This document shows, piece by piece, positions 34,229-42,872 of a DNA stretch of 64,000 nt. The position numbers were made by a program, and so were the translations under genes. The DNA is from CAYUHJ01 sp964444365 (GTDB lineage: Bacteria; Planctomycetota; Planctomycetia; Gemmatales; Gemmataceae), in the NCBI GenBank assembly GCA_964444365.1, contig CAYUHJ010000005.1, positions 32,217 through 96,216 on the forward strand, given 5' to 3'. Below the pieces are notes generated by a model. It worked only from the letters and a program-made list of their open reading frames with translations. It was not told the DNA's origin and did no database searches. Position 1 is the first letter of the stretch. Each line of letters opens with the position of its first letter.

Positions 34229-34936
34229 TCAGGACGCCGGCGGCGTCTGCTCGCTGGACGACTTGGGGATGACCCCCTCGATCCACATCTTCCAGGACAC
34301 GACGTGCTCGGTCGTGACCCGCCCCGCGAGGTCGGGGTCGCCGGACGCGACCGCCGCCAGCAGCTCCCGATGGGCCGAGATCGTCTTGCTCCGGGAGTCC
34401 ACTTTCATCTTCCGCTGCAGGTGGAACATGTGCCCGAGCCAGACCTCGATCTGCGGGCGGAGCGTCTTCCAGGCGTCGAGCAGCCGGCCGTTCCCGGACG
34501 CCGCGACGACGTACTCGTGGAGGTCGAGGTCGAGCCGGTTCAAGTCCCCGAGGGTCGGCGCGAGCTGCTGGTCGCGGATGTTGTCTTCGACCCAGCCGGT
34601 GTCGGCGGACGTCCACCGCGCCGCGGCGAGTTGTGCCCCGAGGGCTTCCAGGGCGCACCGCAGGGTCACCACTTCCTGAAAGTCCTGCGGGGTCAGCTCC
34701 CGCACCCGCGTCCGCCCGGACCCGGTGAACTCGACGAGCCGCTCGCGTTCGAGCTGGACGAGGGCGTCCCGGACCGGTGCCCGGCTGACGCCGAACTGCT
34801 TGGCGAGCCCGGGCTCCCCCAGCGGCGTTCCGGGGAGCAGGTCCGCGGAAATGATCGCCTGGCGCAACCGCCCGGCGAGTTCTTCGCCGAGCGACGGCCG
34901 CCGCAGGGGGGTGGTGAATTCGGGGTGCGTGGGCAT
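34229..34936 (-). CDS. GntR-family transcription regulator (FadR/FCD subfamily)
   Basis: 235 residues. The N-terminal winged helix-turn-helix is LGEELAGRLRQAIISADLLP with GEPGLAKQFGVSRAPVRDAL and LVEFTGSGRTRVRELT. The C-terminal helical FCD domain contains LRCALEALGAQLAA, DLHEYVVAASGNGRLL and TISAHRELLAAVASGD, whose Asp and His residues bind a metal and a small carboxylate in relatives. It is a ligand-controlled repressor or activator. Targets are not shown by the sequence; the adjacent genes on the same strand are a Uma2 gene and a kinase. Confidence 0.9.
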   Translation of the reverse strand: MPTHPEFTTPLRRPSLGEELAGRLRQAIISADLLPGTPLGEPGLAKQFGVSRAPVRDALVQLERERLVEFTGSGRTRVRELTPQDFQEVVTLRCALEALGAQLAAARWTSADTGWVEDNIRDQQLAPTLGDLNRLDLDLHEYVVAASGNGRLLDAWKTLRPQIEVWLGHMFHLQRKMKVDSRSKTISAHRELLAAVASGDPDLAGRVTTEHVVSWKMWIEGVIPKSSSEQTPPAS

Positions 34937-35011
34937 GGGCGAGCACTCGGAACGGACGTGTGTCGACAGTCAGCATTTAACCCGATCCGCGGCCGAAGTC
35001 AACGACCGCTC

Positions 35012-35626
35012 TCACGTCCACAGGGTCGCGACCGGCACCGCGAAGCCCGGGAGCACCTCCCCACCCGCGAGCGTCTCGCCCGCCTTGAGGGTCGTGAGTG
35101 CGTCGGGAGAGGTGTAAACTTCGACCGTTTCCGCAACGGGATCGACGAACCACACGAGGCGGACGCCGGCAAAGAAGTAGTCCTTCAACTTCGCCTGCAT
35201 CTCGCCCCGGGTGTTCGACCGCGAGAGGACTTCGACGGCCAGGTCCGGCGCGAGTTCGGGGAACGGGTCCGTCGGGATCTTGCGGCCGGGGAGTTTGCCC
35301 CACGAGTAGAACGCCACGTCCGGGATGCGAACCTGACCGGGGAAGAGTTCGACCGTGCCGTCCGCACCGACGAGGATTTCCAGGTCGTTCGCGTCCACGA
35401 ACGGGCCGAGGATTCGGATGAGGTAAGTCGCCAGGAACGCTTCGCGGAATCCCACGGTTTTCTCCACGAGCGTCCCGTCGATCAGTTCGCAGAGCTTCCC
35501 CTCCGTACGGTCGACGTCGAGGAGGTCTTGTTTCGTGGCGGTGCCCGGCGCGGGCCGGAGCCGCACGCGGGACGGGGCGTAGTCGGCGAACCGCCGCTGG
35601 ACGTCGTCGAGGGTTCGCAGGGTCAT
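35012..35626 (-). CDS. Uma2-family (DUF820) putative nuclease
   Basis: 204 residues. The core is LCELIDGTLVEKTVGFREAF, IPDVAFYSWGKLPGR, DLAVEVLSRSNTRGEMQAK and VRLVWFVDPVAETVEVY, so the PD-(D/E)XK residues (Asp in PDVA, Glu in VEVLS, Lys in AKLKDYF) are all present. The family resembles a restriction-endonuclease fold; biological targets are not known. It begins 16 bases before the end of the kinase gene region, on the same strand as the kinase, and may be co-transcribed with it. Confidence 0.9.
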   Translation of the reverse strand: MTLRTLDDVQRRFADYAPSRVRLRPAPGTATKQDLLDVDRTEGKLCELIDGTLVEKTVGFREAFLATYLIRILGPFVDANDLEILVGADGTVELFPGQVRIPDVAFYSWGKLPGRKIPTDPFPELAPDLAVEVLSRSNTRGEMQAKLKDYFFAGVRLVWFVDPVAETVEVYTSPDALTTLKAGETLAGGEVLPGFAVPVATLWT

Positions 35627-35642
35627 CGGGTCGCCCTCCGGG

Positions 35643-37211
35643 TCACTTCTTCGGCGGCTTGCGGTCCGGGTCGAGGCGCTCGGCGATGCGGAAGTCTTCG
35701 TCCCAGCCGGTCTTGGTTTGCTTCCGCCGCTGGACGCCGCGGGTATAGTACGCTTCGGACAGGGCCAGCCGCAACACCTGGGACAGCGGCCCCGGCGACT
35801 CCTTGCGGATCGCTTCGAGGGCGTCGATCGCGGCGGTCAACTCCTCCTCCGCCTGCGACTGCCGGCCGCGCTCCGCGGACCGGAGGCCCTGCACGAGCAA
35901 CATCGTCGCCCGGGTCATCGCCTCCGCCCGCCGCTTCGCCTCCGCTTCCGCCGCGAGGCGGGCCTCGTCGTCCCGTTTGTCCCCCGTGACGGCGGCGTCG
36001 AGTTCCGCCTGCAGCCTCCGGGCGGTGCCGAGGGCCGCGTCCCGCTCGGTGCGGGCGTTCGAGACGCCGAGGAAGAGGATGGCGCAGACGATCGCCAGCA
36101 CGAACGTGCTGAACGCGAACACCCCGAGGGCGGCGGCGACGGGGCGGTTCTTCTTGGCCCACCGCCGCGCCAGCTCCACCGGGCCGGGCGGGCGGGACGA
36201 GATCGGCTCGCCGGCCGCGAACTTCTCCAGGTCGTCGGCCAGGGCCGCGGCCGTCGGGTACCGCCGGACGGGGTCTTTTTCCAGGCACTTCTCGACGATC
36301 AGCGTCACGTCGACCGGCAGGTCCGGGCGGAAGAACCGGAGGTTGACCGCGTCCGTGCTCAGGACCAGCGTCATGATCTCGGCGGGGGAGTACCCGGAGA
36401 ACGGCGGGCGGCCGGAGAGCAGTTCGTACAGGATGCCCCCGAGGGCGTACACGTCGGCCTGCGGGCCGAGCGGCGCGGACCCCTTGCGGACCTGTTCCGG
36501 CGGCATGTAGTTCGGCGTCCCGCACGCCACCCCGGTCGCCGTCAAACTCATGCCGCCGTCGAGGTGCTTGGCCAGCCCGAAGTCGGTCACCTTCGGGACG
36601 AACGGCAGGCGGACCTCCTTCCCGGCCGCGCCGGACCGCTTGCCCTCGGCCTTGGAAATGAGGATGTTCGCCGGCTTGAGGTCGCGGTGGATGACGCCGG
36701 CGTCGTGGGCGTGCTGGACCGCACGGGCGAGGCACGCGATGATCGCGGCGGACGTCCGCGGGCTCTGCGGCTTGCCGGACTGCCACGCCTCCAGGGTGCC
36801 GCCGTCCACGAACTCCATCGACATGTACGAGTTCCCCTCGGACTCGCCCACGTCGAAGATCTGCACGATGTTCGGGTGCTGCAACTTCGCGACCGCCTCG
36901 GCCTCCCGGCGGAACCGGACGCGGTCGATCATGCTGGCGTACGCGCCGGTGAGAATCACCTTCAGGGCGACGACGCGTTCCAGGCGGATCTGTCGGGCCT
37001 TGTAAACGAGCCCCATCCCGCCGCGGCCGATCTCGCCGAGGATCTGGTAGCCGGGGATGTTCGGCCCGGACTGGTGGTCGGTCGTGGAATTGAGCGAGTC
37101 CGCGAGCAGGTCCCAGTCCCCGCCCTGCGTCTTGGCGGGGCCGGGGCGGGTGTCGCGGGCGGCGCGGTCGCGGTCGCGGTCGGAGCCTTCCGCGCGAGTC
37201 GGCTGGGCCAC
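35643..37211 (-). CDS. Ser/Thr protein kinase with membrane helix and helical C-terminus
   Basis: 522 residues. Kinase domain about 54-330: GRGGMGLVYKARQ (62-74), VALKV (K84), HRDLKPANILI (D177), VTDFGLAKHL (D210) and GTPNYMPPEQ, all intact. A membrane helix lies at about 368-395 (PVAAALGVFAFSTFVLAIVC). The C-terminal 120 residues are helical and charged, with coiled-coil spacing (TERDAALGTARRLQAELDAA) and a TPR-like tail. It is divergent from a DUF1559-lipoprotein pair, similar to the kinase and DUF1559 gene at 0.6-4.2 kb, so kinase and pseudopilin-like proteins may be functionally linked. Confidence 0.93.
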   Translation of the reverse strand: MAQPTRAEGSDRDRDRAARDTRPGPAKTQGGDWDLLADSLNSTTDHQSGPNIPGYQILGEIGRGGMGLVYKARQIRLERVVALKVILTGAYASMIDRVRFRREAEAVAKLQHPNIVQIFDVGESEGNSYMSMEFVDGGTLEAWQSGKPQSPRTSAAIIACLARAVQHAHDAGVIHRDLKPANILISKAEGKRSGAAGKEVRLPFVPKVTDFGLAKHLDGGMSLTATGVACGTPNYMPPEQVRKGSAPLGPQADVYALGGILYELLSGRPPFSGYSPAEIMTLVLSTDAVNLRFFRPDLPVDVTLIVEKCLEKDPVRRYPTAAALADDLEKFAAGEPISSRPPGPVELARRWAKKNRPVAAALGVFAFSTFVLAIVCAILFLGVSNARTERDAALGTARRLQAELDAAVTGDKRDDEARLAAEAEAKRRAEAMTRATMLLVQGLRSAERGRQSQAEEELTAAIDALEAIRKESPGPLSQVLRLALSEAYYTRGVQRRKQTKTGWDEDFRIAERLDPDRKPPKK

Positions 37212-37377
37212 GGGACACCTCGGCGGCGGGCGGAAAGCGGGGACACACAGCCAACAGTACCACGACCGCCGCGGTCCGGCCAGAACGCACTTCTCATTCG
37301 CGGCCGGCCGGTCGACGGCCGATTTTTCGGAATCGGGTTCTCATCAGCGGGAATCGGGCGGTCGACTGGCTTCACGA

Positions 37378-37406
37378 TTGACGGGGCGATTCGGCTCGAT
37401 TATTAT
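37378..37406 (+). promoter_or_regulatory. sigma-70-type promoter before DUF1559 gene
   Basis: TTGACG (37378-37383), a 17-base spacer, and TATTAT (37401-37406) form a near-consensus housekeeping promoter in the 270-base gap between the divergent kinase and DUF1559 genes. Transcription would start near 37413, giving a leader of about 70 bases before ATG 37482. It is one of the few clear promoters in this GC-rich window. Confidence 0.65.
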
Positions 37407-37481
37407 GACTTTGCAGACTCGCACCCTGCGCCGACCGTCATATTCCCGACGCGACTCCGCCTCTCCCCGGAGAGCCCGCAC

Positions 37482-38528
37482 ATGCATGCTCGCCGATCGG
37501 CACGCCGACACCTGGCGTTCACCCTGATCGAATTGCTGGTGGTCATCGCGATCATCGCGATCCTCATCGGGCTCCTCTTGCCGGCCGTGCAGAAGGTCCG
37601 GGAGGCCGCGGCCCGGACGAGTTGTTCGAACAACTTGAAACAACTCGCGCTCGCCTGCCAGGGCTACCACGACGCGAACGGCCGGCTGCCGCCGGCGGTG
37701 CTGATGCACTCGTCCGTGACGAGCGTGTCCAACTTCAGCCAGCCCTTCGGCCCGAACTGGGCGGTGCTGATCCTGCCGCACCTGGAGCAGCAGCCGCTCT
37801 ACAACCAGTTCGAGGCGAGCATTACGTCGTACATGACGGACGGGAACACGACGTGGCGGGGCGTCGGGAAGGTGGACGTGAAGGTCTTCCGGTGTGCCTC
37901 CGATACGGGCGGCAGCACCGTGTGCTCCCAGGCCGGCGGCGGCTGGAGCCGGGGGAACTACGGGGCCAACCTCGGGCCGGCGATGTTCAACAACAACACC
38001 GTCCTGGGTGACGATGCGTGCGCCCAGCTCGTCGGCGGGCAGTGGACCGAGAAGATCGCGAACTTCAACCCCGGCCCGTTGTACCCTTTCTCCAACGTGG
38101 CCGGCGGCGGGGCGGTGGCCGTGAACACCTCCCCGCGGCTGACCGGGTTCTCGGACGGCACGTCGAGCACGGTGCTGATCGACGAACTCCGCGTCGGCCC
38201 GGCGGACACGGACATCCGCGGGACGTGGGCGTTCGGCCAGGTCGGGGCCAGCTTGACGGCCGGGGCCGGCCGGTCCGACACCCCGACCCCGAACTACGGC
38301 ATCTCCGGCGGGGACGACATCCAGAACTGCACCGACCGCCCGGACCTCGGGATGGGCTGTGCGAACCTGCCCAGCTACCAAGTCGCCTCCCGGAGCCGGC
38401 ACACGGGCGGCGTGCTGACCGCGTTCGTCGACGGGCACATCCAGTTCTGCAAGGACTCCGTCACGCAGGGGACGTGGTTCATGCTTCACAGCCGTAACGA
38501 CGGGATGGTCATCTCGGGCGACTACTAA
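37482..38528 (+). CDS. DUF1559 pseudopilin-like exported protein
   Basis: 348 residues. The N-terminus HLAFTLIELLVVIAIIAILI with LLPAVQKVREAAARTSCSNN after it is the prepilin-type start of the family; CASDTGG and CSQAGGGWSRGNYG fall in the variable middle, and HTGGVLTAFVDGHIQF is the conserved C-terminal motif. ATG 37482 has GGAGAGCCCGC in front. It is followed 14 bases later by a small lipoprotein gene, exactly as at the left edge of the window. Function is unknown; a role in assembling surface structures through a type II-like system is an inference. Confidence 0.9.
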   Translation: MHARRSARRHLAFTLIELLVVIAIIAILIGLLLPAVQKVREAAARTSCSNNLKQLALACQGYHDANGRLPPAVLMHSSVTSVSNFSQPFGPNWAVLILPHLEQQPLYNQFEASITSYMTDGNTTWRGVGKVDVKVFRCASDTGGSTVCSQAGGGWSRGNYGANLGPAMFNNNTVLGDDACAQLVGGQWTEKIANFNPGPLYPFSNVAGGGAVAVNTSPRLTGFSDGTSSTVLIDELRVGPADTDIRGTWAFGQVGASLTAGAGRSDTPTPNYGISGGDDIQNCTDRPDLGMGCANLPSYQVASRSRHTGGVLTAFVDGHIQFCKDSVTQGTWFMLHSRNDGMVISGDY

Positions 38529-38542
38529 CCCCGGAGCCCGCG

Positions 38543-38944
38543 ATGCGCGTCTCGGTGTACGCGGCCACCCTGCTCGCAGTGGCGGCCGCCGGCTGTGCGG
38601 ACAGCACTGCCAAGCTGAAAGGCCGATTGCTCGAAGGCGGCCAGCCCGTCAACTTCGCCGGGCATCAGACGGGGTTGAGCTTCCACCGGCTCGAGGACGG
38701 TAAGACCGACCCGAACTGGATCTACCCCGCCACCGTCGCCCCGGACGGCACCTTCGAGATGGTCGCGTCCGGCGGGACACTTCCGCCGGGCCGGTACCGC
38801 GTCCAGCTGGAAAGCTGGGGCAGTTCGAAGGGCGGCCCGCTGACCGACCGCTTCGGCGGGCGGTTCTCGAAGGACCGCTCCCGCGTGGAGTGCGACGTGA
38901 CCCCCGGCCGCAACGACCTGACCATCGACCTCCCCCCGCCGTGA
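38543..38944 (+). CDS. small lipoprotein paired with DUF1559 gene
   Basis: 133 residues. MRVSVYAATLLAVAAAGCAD is a lipoprotein signal with the lipobox AAAGC, lipidated Cys at residue 18. The mature part contains LKGRLLEGGQPVNFAGHQ and LPPGRYRVQLESWGSS, the same kind of short beta-sandwich as the lipoprotein at 230-601. It lies 14 bases after the DUF1559 stop. It is likely exported with, and bound to, the DUF1559 protein. Confidence 0.75.
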   Translation: MRVSVYAATLLAVAAAGCADSTAKLKGRLLEGGQPVNFAGHQTGLSFHRLEDGKTDPNWIYPATVAPDGTFEMVASGGTLPPGRYRVQLESWGSSKGGPLTDRFGGRFSKDRSRVECDVTPGRNDLTIDLPPP

Positions 38945-38954
38945 CACCCCGGTG

Positions 38955-40151
38955 TCACTCGTCAAAGAGCACCGCCGGCCCGAAGTGTCGGCGGAGTTTC
39001 GTTCGCACGTCGTCCGAGATGGGGTTCCCGCCGAGGAGCAACGCGGTCAGGTCGGGCGGGACCGGCGCGGCGAGCAGGTGCTTCGCCCCGGCGTCGGTGA
39101 TGCGGTTGTCGCGGAGGTCGAGTTCGGTGAGGTTCTCCCACATGGGAGCAGTAATGACAGTCTCAATTCCTCCGTCCTCCAGTTCGACAGCCCTTAAGCC
39201 ACACGATCGCAATTTGACAGGTAGGACTGAGAACGATTTGATTTGTGCCGCGAAGGCACCGTGATTCAAACCCATGCCGATTGGCGAGTATTCCACCACC
39301 AGATATCGCATTCGAGCATACTCCAGGGGGGTACTCCGACTCATCCGAGGGGTAACCTCGGCCTCCTGACACGAGTGGATCACCAGTTGAGAAAGATTGG
39401 CGACGACCTCTACCCACCTCCACCCGAGATGCGTCGGCACAAAGACACGACGAAGTGTCAGGCAAGTGAGATGTCTACCCCGAGCGAGAACGGGTTCCAT
39501 CAGTTCATGGCTTTCACTCGGCCCACTCCTCAACTCCAACGATTTCAACCGTTTCCCCAACTCCGACTCGAACAGTCCCTCCAACAGCACCGGCATTCCC
39601 GGTCGGCTGCACACCTCGAAGACGATCTCCTCGATGCCCGTCGCCAGCGGGGATTCGCACAGCACCCGCACCGGTTCGATCGGCGTTGTCGTGCCGTAGA
39701 AGTGGACGGACTTCACCCGCGGCAGCCACTTCGCCCGGCCGAAGGCGCGCCACTGGTCGAGCGTCGCCGTCGGCAGGTGGAGCTCGTCGATCGGGGCGGC
39801 GTCGAACAGTCGGGGGGCGTCGGCCAGGAACGCGGTCATGTCCCGGATGAGCAGCGAGTGCCCGAACCCCCGGCGGAACGCGCGGTCCGGGTGCCATTCG
39901 ACGGCCCACCCCTGCACCCACGGTAGCGTCATCCGCCAGGGGTCGCCGGTCGTCCACTCCGGTCGGCGGTGCCGGCAGTAGACCGCGAACGGCTCCCACG
40001 CCGGGGTGGCCGCGCACTGCACCTGCGCCCGCACGAACTCGGCACGGTCGGTTTCGCCCCGGTCGTCGAGCCAGTCGGCGAACACGAGGCGCGGCAAGTC
40101 GTCGTCCGGGGACGCGGCAACGGCGGCGGCGAAGGCGGCTTCGTCGGACAT
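38955..40151 (-). CDS. repeat-companion domain (TIGR02996) leucine-rich-repeat protein
   Basis: 398 residues. The start MSDEAAFAAAVAASPDDDLP with RLVFADWLDDRGETDRAEF is the planctomycete repeat-companion domain. The rest is LRR: VPTHLGWRWVEVVANLSQL, then LTELDLRDNRITDAGAKHLL and LTALLLGGNPISDDVRTKLR at the end. GC of the middle part (about 39130-39560) is clearly lower than that of the ends, suggesting a mosaic. ATG 40151 was chosen because the domain starts there; the in-frame ATG at 40340 would run through a palindromic repeat. No signal peptide, so probably cytoplasmic. Role unknown, likely protein binding. Confidence 0.82.
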   Translation of the reverse strand: MSDEAAFAAAVAASPDDDLPRLVFADWLDDRGETDRAEFVRAQVQCAATPAWEPFAVYCRHRRPEWTTGDPWRMTLPWVQGWAVEWHPDRAFRRGFGHSLLIRDMTAFLADAPRLFDAAPIDELHLPTATLDQWRAFGRAKWLPRVKSVHFYGTTTPIEPVRVLCESPLATGIEEIVFEVCSRPGMPVLLEGLFESELGKRLKSLELRSGPSESHELMEPVLARGRHLTCLTLRRVFVPTHLGWRWVEVVANLSQLVIHSCQEAEVTPRMSRSTPLEYARMRYLVVEYSPIGMGLNHGAFAAQIKSFSVLPVKLRSCGLRAVELEDGGIETVITAPMWENLTELDLRDNRITDAGAKHLLAAPVPPDLTALLLGGNPISDDVRTKLRRHFGPAVLFDE

Positions 40152-40164
40152 GGCGGAAGAAACC

Positions 40165-40257
40165 CCTCCCCCCCAACCCCCTCCCCGAAGCGGAGAGGGG
40201 GAGCAAAACCATTCTTCCCCCCCTCTCCGTTTCGGGGAGGGGTCGGGGGAGGGGTGG
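40165..40257. repeat. CT/GA-rich palindrome, family D
   Basis: CCCTCCCC-type arms: the left part (about 40165-40215) and the right part (about 40229-40257) are imperfect reverse complements, both containing CCTCCCCGAA or its complement TTCGGGGAGG. It fills the gap between the LRR protein start and the cytochrome gene promoter. Related CCCCTC/GAGGGG palindromes occur at 44178-44278 and 63935-63980. Confidence 0.7.
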
Positions 40258-40378
40258 AACCTCCCCGTCTCGAACACCTTCGAGGCCAGCCCGCAAGATG
40301 GTCGGTCAGAACTTGCGATGCCATCCGTATTCATACACAATGGCGTAGCTGCCCCGCACCCCTCTTCCGCGTGACACG

Positions 40379-42559
40379 ATGCCGCTGCCCGTCCGTGTTG
40401 CCCTCCTCGTCGTGCTGACGAGCCCGCTTTCCACCTTCGCCGCCGACGCCCCGGACTACAACCGGGACGTGCGGCCGATCCTGTCGAACCACTGCTTCAA
40501 GTGCCACGGCCCCGGCACCGCGAAGGCCGGCGTGCGGCTCGACTCGCAGAAACTCGCCGCGAAAAAGGACGCGATCGTCCCCGGCAAGCCGGACGCGAGT
40601 ACCGTCATCGAGCGGATCTGCACGGACGACGAGGACTCGCGGATGCCGCCGGCCGACAGCGGGAAGCGACTGACGCCCGCGCAAATCGACACGCTGAAAA
40701 AGTGGATCGCGTCCGGGGCCGAGTACGCGCCGCACTGGAGCTTCGTGCCCCCCAAGCGCCCGCCGGTTCCCGCCGGCGCGACCGCGATCGACCACTTCGT
40801 TCGGGAACGCCTGCGGACCGACAAACTCACCCTCTCGCCCGAGGCCGACAAGCCCACCCTTCTCCGCCGCGTCACGCTCGATCTCACGGGTTTGCTGCCG
40901 ACGCCCGCGGAGTTGGAAGACTTCCTCAAGGACGAGTCCCCGACCGCCTACGAGAAGGTCGTCGACCGCCTGCTCAAGTCCGAGCACTACGGCGAACGGC
41001 AGGCGCGCCACTGGCTCGACCTCGCCCGGTACGCGGACTCGAACGGCTACACCATCGACGGGGCGCGGAGCATCTGGCCGTACCGCGACTGGGTCATCAA
41101 GGCGTTCAACGACGACATGCCGTTCGACCGGTTCACCGCGGAGCAACTCGCCGGCGACCTGCTGCCGAAGCCGACGAAAGAACAACTCACGGCAACGGGG
41201 TTCCACCGCAACACGTCGTTCAACGAAGAAGGCGGCACCGACCCCGAGCAGTTCCGCGTCGAGCGGACCGTCGACCGCGCCAACACCACCGGGGCCGTCT
41301 GGCTCGGGCTGACCTTCGGCTGCGCCCAGTGCCACGACCACAAGTACGACCCCGTCTCGCAGAAGGACTACTTCCGCCTGTACGCCTTCTTCGACAACTG
41401 CGACGAGCCGACCCTGACCATCGGCGGGGACGCGGCGCTCGACCGGAAGATCAACGAACTCACCGCGAAGGCCGACCAGCTCAACCAGGAGGGCAAGCCG
41501 GACGAGGCGAAGAAGGTGAAGGACGAGATCAACAAGGTGAAGGGGAAGATCCCCTCGACGCTGATCCTCCGCGAGCGGGTGAAGAACCCGCGCGCGACCT
41601 TCGTCCAGATCCGCGGCGACTTCCTCCGCAAGGGGGACAAGGTCACGCCGGGGTTCGCGAGTGCCATTTCGACCGCCGCCCCGGACAAGCCGTTGACCCG
41701 GCTCGACCTCGCGAAGTGGCTCTGTTCCCCGGAGCACCCGTTGACGGCCCGCGTCGTGGTGAACCGCGCGTGGCAGCAGTTCTTCGGCAAGGGAATCGTC
41801 GACACCGAGAACGACTTCGGGATGCAGGGCAGTCTGCCAACACACCCGGAGTTGCTGGACTGGCTCGCCGTCGAGTTCCGCGAAAGCGGCTGGTCGCAGA
41901 AGAAACTCCACCGGCTCATCGTCACGTCCGCAACGTACCGGCAAGCGTCGATCGCCCGCGCGGACGCCGCCGCGAAGGACCCGCTCAACAAGCTACTCGC
42001 CCGGCAAAACCGCGTCCGTGTGGAGGCCGAGATCATCCGCGACGCGGCCCTCACGGCGAGCGGACTTCTTTCGCGAAAGGTCGGCGGCCCGGGCGTCTAC
42101 CCGCCGTTGCCCGCGGAGGTCTTCAGCTTCACGCAGAACAAGAAGGCGTGGCCCGAGAGCACGGGGGAGGACCGCTACCGCCGGGGGATGTACACATACA
42201 TCTGGCGGCAGAGCCAGCACCACCTGCTCACGACGTTCGACGGGGCCGACGCCCAGACCGCGTGTACGAAGCGGAACCGCAGCAACACGCCGTTGCAGGC
42301 CCTGCACCTCGCCAACGACCCCGCGTTCGTCGAGTTCGCGGAGGCGTTCGGCCGGCGCATCGAGAAAGAAGGCCCGGCCGACGACGCCGGCAAAGTCGCG
42401 TTCGCGTACCGGCTGTGCTTCGCGCGCGAACCGTCCAGCGACGAACGCGAACGGGTGCTGGCACTGCTGGAATCGCAGCGCAAGTCGGACGCGAAGACGG
42501 CGTGGGCACGGGTCGGCCGGGTGCTGATGAACCTGGACGAGTTCGTGACGCGGGAGTGA
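40379..42559 (+). CDS. PSCyt1-DUF1549-DUF1553 planctomycete cytochrome-type protein
   Basis: 726 residues with signal peptide (LPVRVALLVVLTSPLSTFAA). PSCyt1 part: YNRDVRPILSNHCFKCHGPG, with a CxxCH c-type heme site. Then DUF1549 (LLRRVTLDLTGLLPTPAELE, HWLDLARYADSNGY, a second CAQCHDHKYDP motif) and DUF1553 (LTRLDLAKWLCSPEHPLTAR, NRVRVEAEIIRDAALTASGL, NRSNTPLQALHLANDP). Function in this family is unproven; some are thought to take part in exported polysaccharide breakdown with electron transfer. A DUF1501 partner gene usually follows; here none does, a palindrome and an unrelated acyltransferase follow instead. The low-complexity KKVKDEINKVKGK insert is probably a helix. Confidence 0.93.
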   Translation: MPLPVRVALLVVLTSPLSTFAADAPDYNRDVRPILSNHCFKCHGPGTAKAGVRLDSQKLAAKKDAIVPGKPDASTVIERICTDDEDSRMPPADSGKRLTPAQIDTLKKWIASGAEYAPHWSFVPPKRPPVPAGATAIDHFVRERLRTDKLTLSPEADKPTLLRRVTLDLTGLLPTPAELEDFLKDESPTAYEKVVDRLLKSEHYGERQARHWLDLARYADSNGYTIDGARSIWPYRDWVIKAFNDDMPFDRFTAEQLAGDLLPKPTKEQLTATGFHRNTSFNEEGGTDPEQFRVERTVDRANTTGAVWLGLTFGCAQCHDHKYDPVSQKDYFRLYAFFDNCDEPTLTIGGDAALDRKINELTAKADQLNQEGKPDEAKKVKDEINKVKGKIPSTLILRERVKNPRATFVQIRGDFLRKGDKVTPGFASAISTAAPDKPLTRLDLAKWLCSPEHPLTARVVVNRAWQQFFGKGIVDTENDFGMQGSLPTHPELLDWLAVEFRESGWSQKKLHRLIVTSATYRQASIARADAAAKDPLNKLLARQNRVRVEAEIIRDAALTASGLLSRKVGGPGVYPPLPAEVFSFTQNKKAWPESTGEDRYRRGMYTYIWRQSQHHLLTTFDGADAQTACTKRNRSNTPLQALHLANDPAFVEFAEAFGRRIEKEGPADDAGKVAFAYRLCFAREPSSDERERVLALLESQRKSDAKTAWARVGRVLMNLDEFVTRE

Positions 42560-42603
42560 GCGGCATGGCCGATTACGATGGAACTGTCCAGTTCCAACAT
42601 CGT

Positions 42604-42676
42604 GTGTTGATTGGTGGCACCGGCCTCTGGCCGGTGGAGCCTTCACCGGCCAGAGGCCGGTGCCACCAATCAACAC
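42604..42676. repeat. perfect 33-bp palindrome, family B
   Basis: Arms 42604-42636 and 42644-42676 are perfect reverse complements with a 7-base loop GAGCCTT. The core is GGTGGCACCGGCCTCTGGCC. Being 45 bases after the stop of the cytochrome gene it could form a very stable terminator-like hairpin in RNA. Confidence 0.9.
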
Positions 42677-42747
42677 GTCCCAACGGACAACACGGGGTTC
42701 ATACTGGGCGGCTCCTCGGCCAGCCTTCTTCAGTTCATCTTGTTCTC

Positions 42748-42872
42748 GCAAGTGAGCGGCTGACTTCTTCCCACTCGTGACTGCCGTTTCTCCCAGGAGG
42801 CCAGCCGCTCACTTGCGTTCGCGGCTCTTGGAACACGACGCGAGAAATCGAGACAGTGTTTCGTGCGAGTTC
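42748..42872. repeat. family E element with inverted repeat
   Basis: GCAAGTGAGCGGCTG (42748-42762) and CAGCCGCTCACTTGC (42802-42816) form a perfect 15-base inverted repeat with a 39-base loop. Further right, ACGACGCGAGAAATCGAGAC (42835-42854) is identical to 51155-51174, where GTGAGCGGCTGG and GAGCCGCGAACG also occur. Confidence 0.75.

Larger units (their letters stand above)
42560..42872. other. convergent gap (313 bases) filled by palindromic repeats
   Basis: No gene is seen between the cytochrome gene and the convergent acyltransferase gene. The gap holds a perfect 33-base palindrome (42604-42676) and a family E element (42748-42872), which may serve to end both transcripts. Confidence 0.7.

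Noticed and set aside
40152..40340. N-terminal extension of the LRR protein to ATG 40340
   Set aside because: It would translate the CT/GA-rich palindrome; the repeat-companion domain starts at ATG 40151.
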